Shown here piece by piece: positions 22,100 through 22,141 of a stretch of DNA of 22,141 nucleotides. The translations under genes were made by a program, and so were the position numbers. The stretch's first letter is position 1. Every line of letters begins with the position of its first letter. The DNA comes from CAYRKT01 sp964425005. Lineage in GTDB: Bacteria > Synergistota > Synergistia > CAYRKT01. The notes below the pieces were generated by a model. That model ran no database searches and was not told where the DNA came from. It worked only from the letters and a program-made list of their open reading frames with translations. The DNA is taken from the NCBI GenBank assembly GCA_964425005.1, contig CAYRKT010000025.1, forward strand, positions 1 through 22,141, given 5' to 3'.

Positions 22100-22141
22100 T
22101 CCCCTTGCGCTCTGGGGATGGGTGCGTTGGGACCTTGAAAG

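Overview
The window is high-GC bacterial chromosomal DNA, about 22 kb, with 14 confident protein genes, two tRNA loci (seven tRNAs) and no recognisable mobile element or CRISPR array. Several traits point to an anaerobic, amino-acid-fermenting member of the Synergistota, perhaps a moderate thermophile of the Thermanaerovibrio kind: a TAXI-type TRAP transporter, a folate-coupled histidine degradation operon, rubrerythrin, a single-SLH envelope protein, heavy use of AGG (Arg) and ATA (Ile) codons, and frequent TTG/GTG starts with strong GGAGGTG-type ribosome binding sites. The lineage is an inference from gene content and style and was not tested by a search.

Layout. 1-352 is a G-rich spacer with no gene. 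353-945 is a six-tRNA operon (Ala-CGC, Pro-TGG, Gly-TCC, Arg-TCT, His-GTG, Arg-TCG) behind a near-consensus sigma-70 promoter; every tRNA encodes its CCA end. Rubrerythrin follows at 1019-1528 and ends in a strong bidirectional hairpin. 1580-5404, minus strand, is a complete TAXI-TRAP uptake operon (receptor, DUF1850 protein, fused permease). 5643-11612, plus strand, is a tight run of an M20 metallopeptidase, methionyl-tRNA synthetase, a D-2-hydroxyacid dehydrogenase and an exported SLH-SPOR-phosphodiester glycosidase protein. 11620-13535, minus strand, is a two-gene unit: a tandem HD/HD-GYP signalling protein and nicotinamidase. 13584-14362 is a second, larger gene-free spacer. It leads into tRNA-Pro(CGG) and smpB, which are probably cotranscribed. 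A cysteine-synthase-family gene converges on smpB and shares its CTAG stop. 16169-21908, minus strand, is a histidine/urocanate operon.

How the genes work together. The right-hand operon runs LivK-type receptor, then hutU, ftcD, hutI, fchA. It would convert urocanate to imidazolonepropionate, formiminoglutamate, then glutamate plus formimino-THF, and finally 5,10-methenyl-THF plus ammonia. The first enzyme, histidine ammonia-lyase, is not in the window. Gene junctions in this operon and in the others overlap by 1-28 bases, which implies translational coupling. Promoters with 17-18 bp spacers can be read in front of most transcription units.

I see no clearly new defence or mobile system. The least explained parts are the two G-skewed spacers in front of the tRNA loci, the inverted repeat embedded in the tRNA-Pro promoter, and the SLH-SPOR-glycosidase envelope protein.
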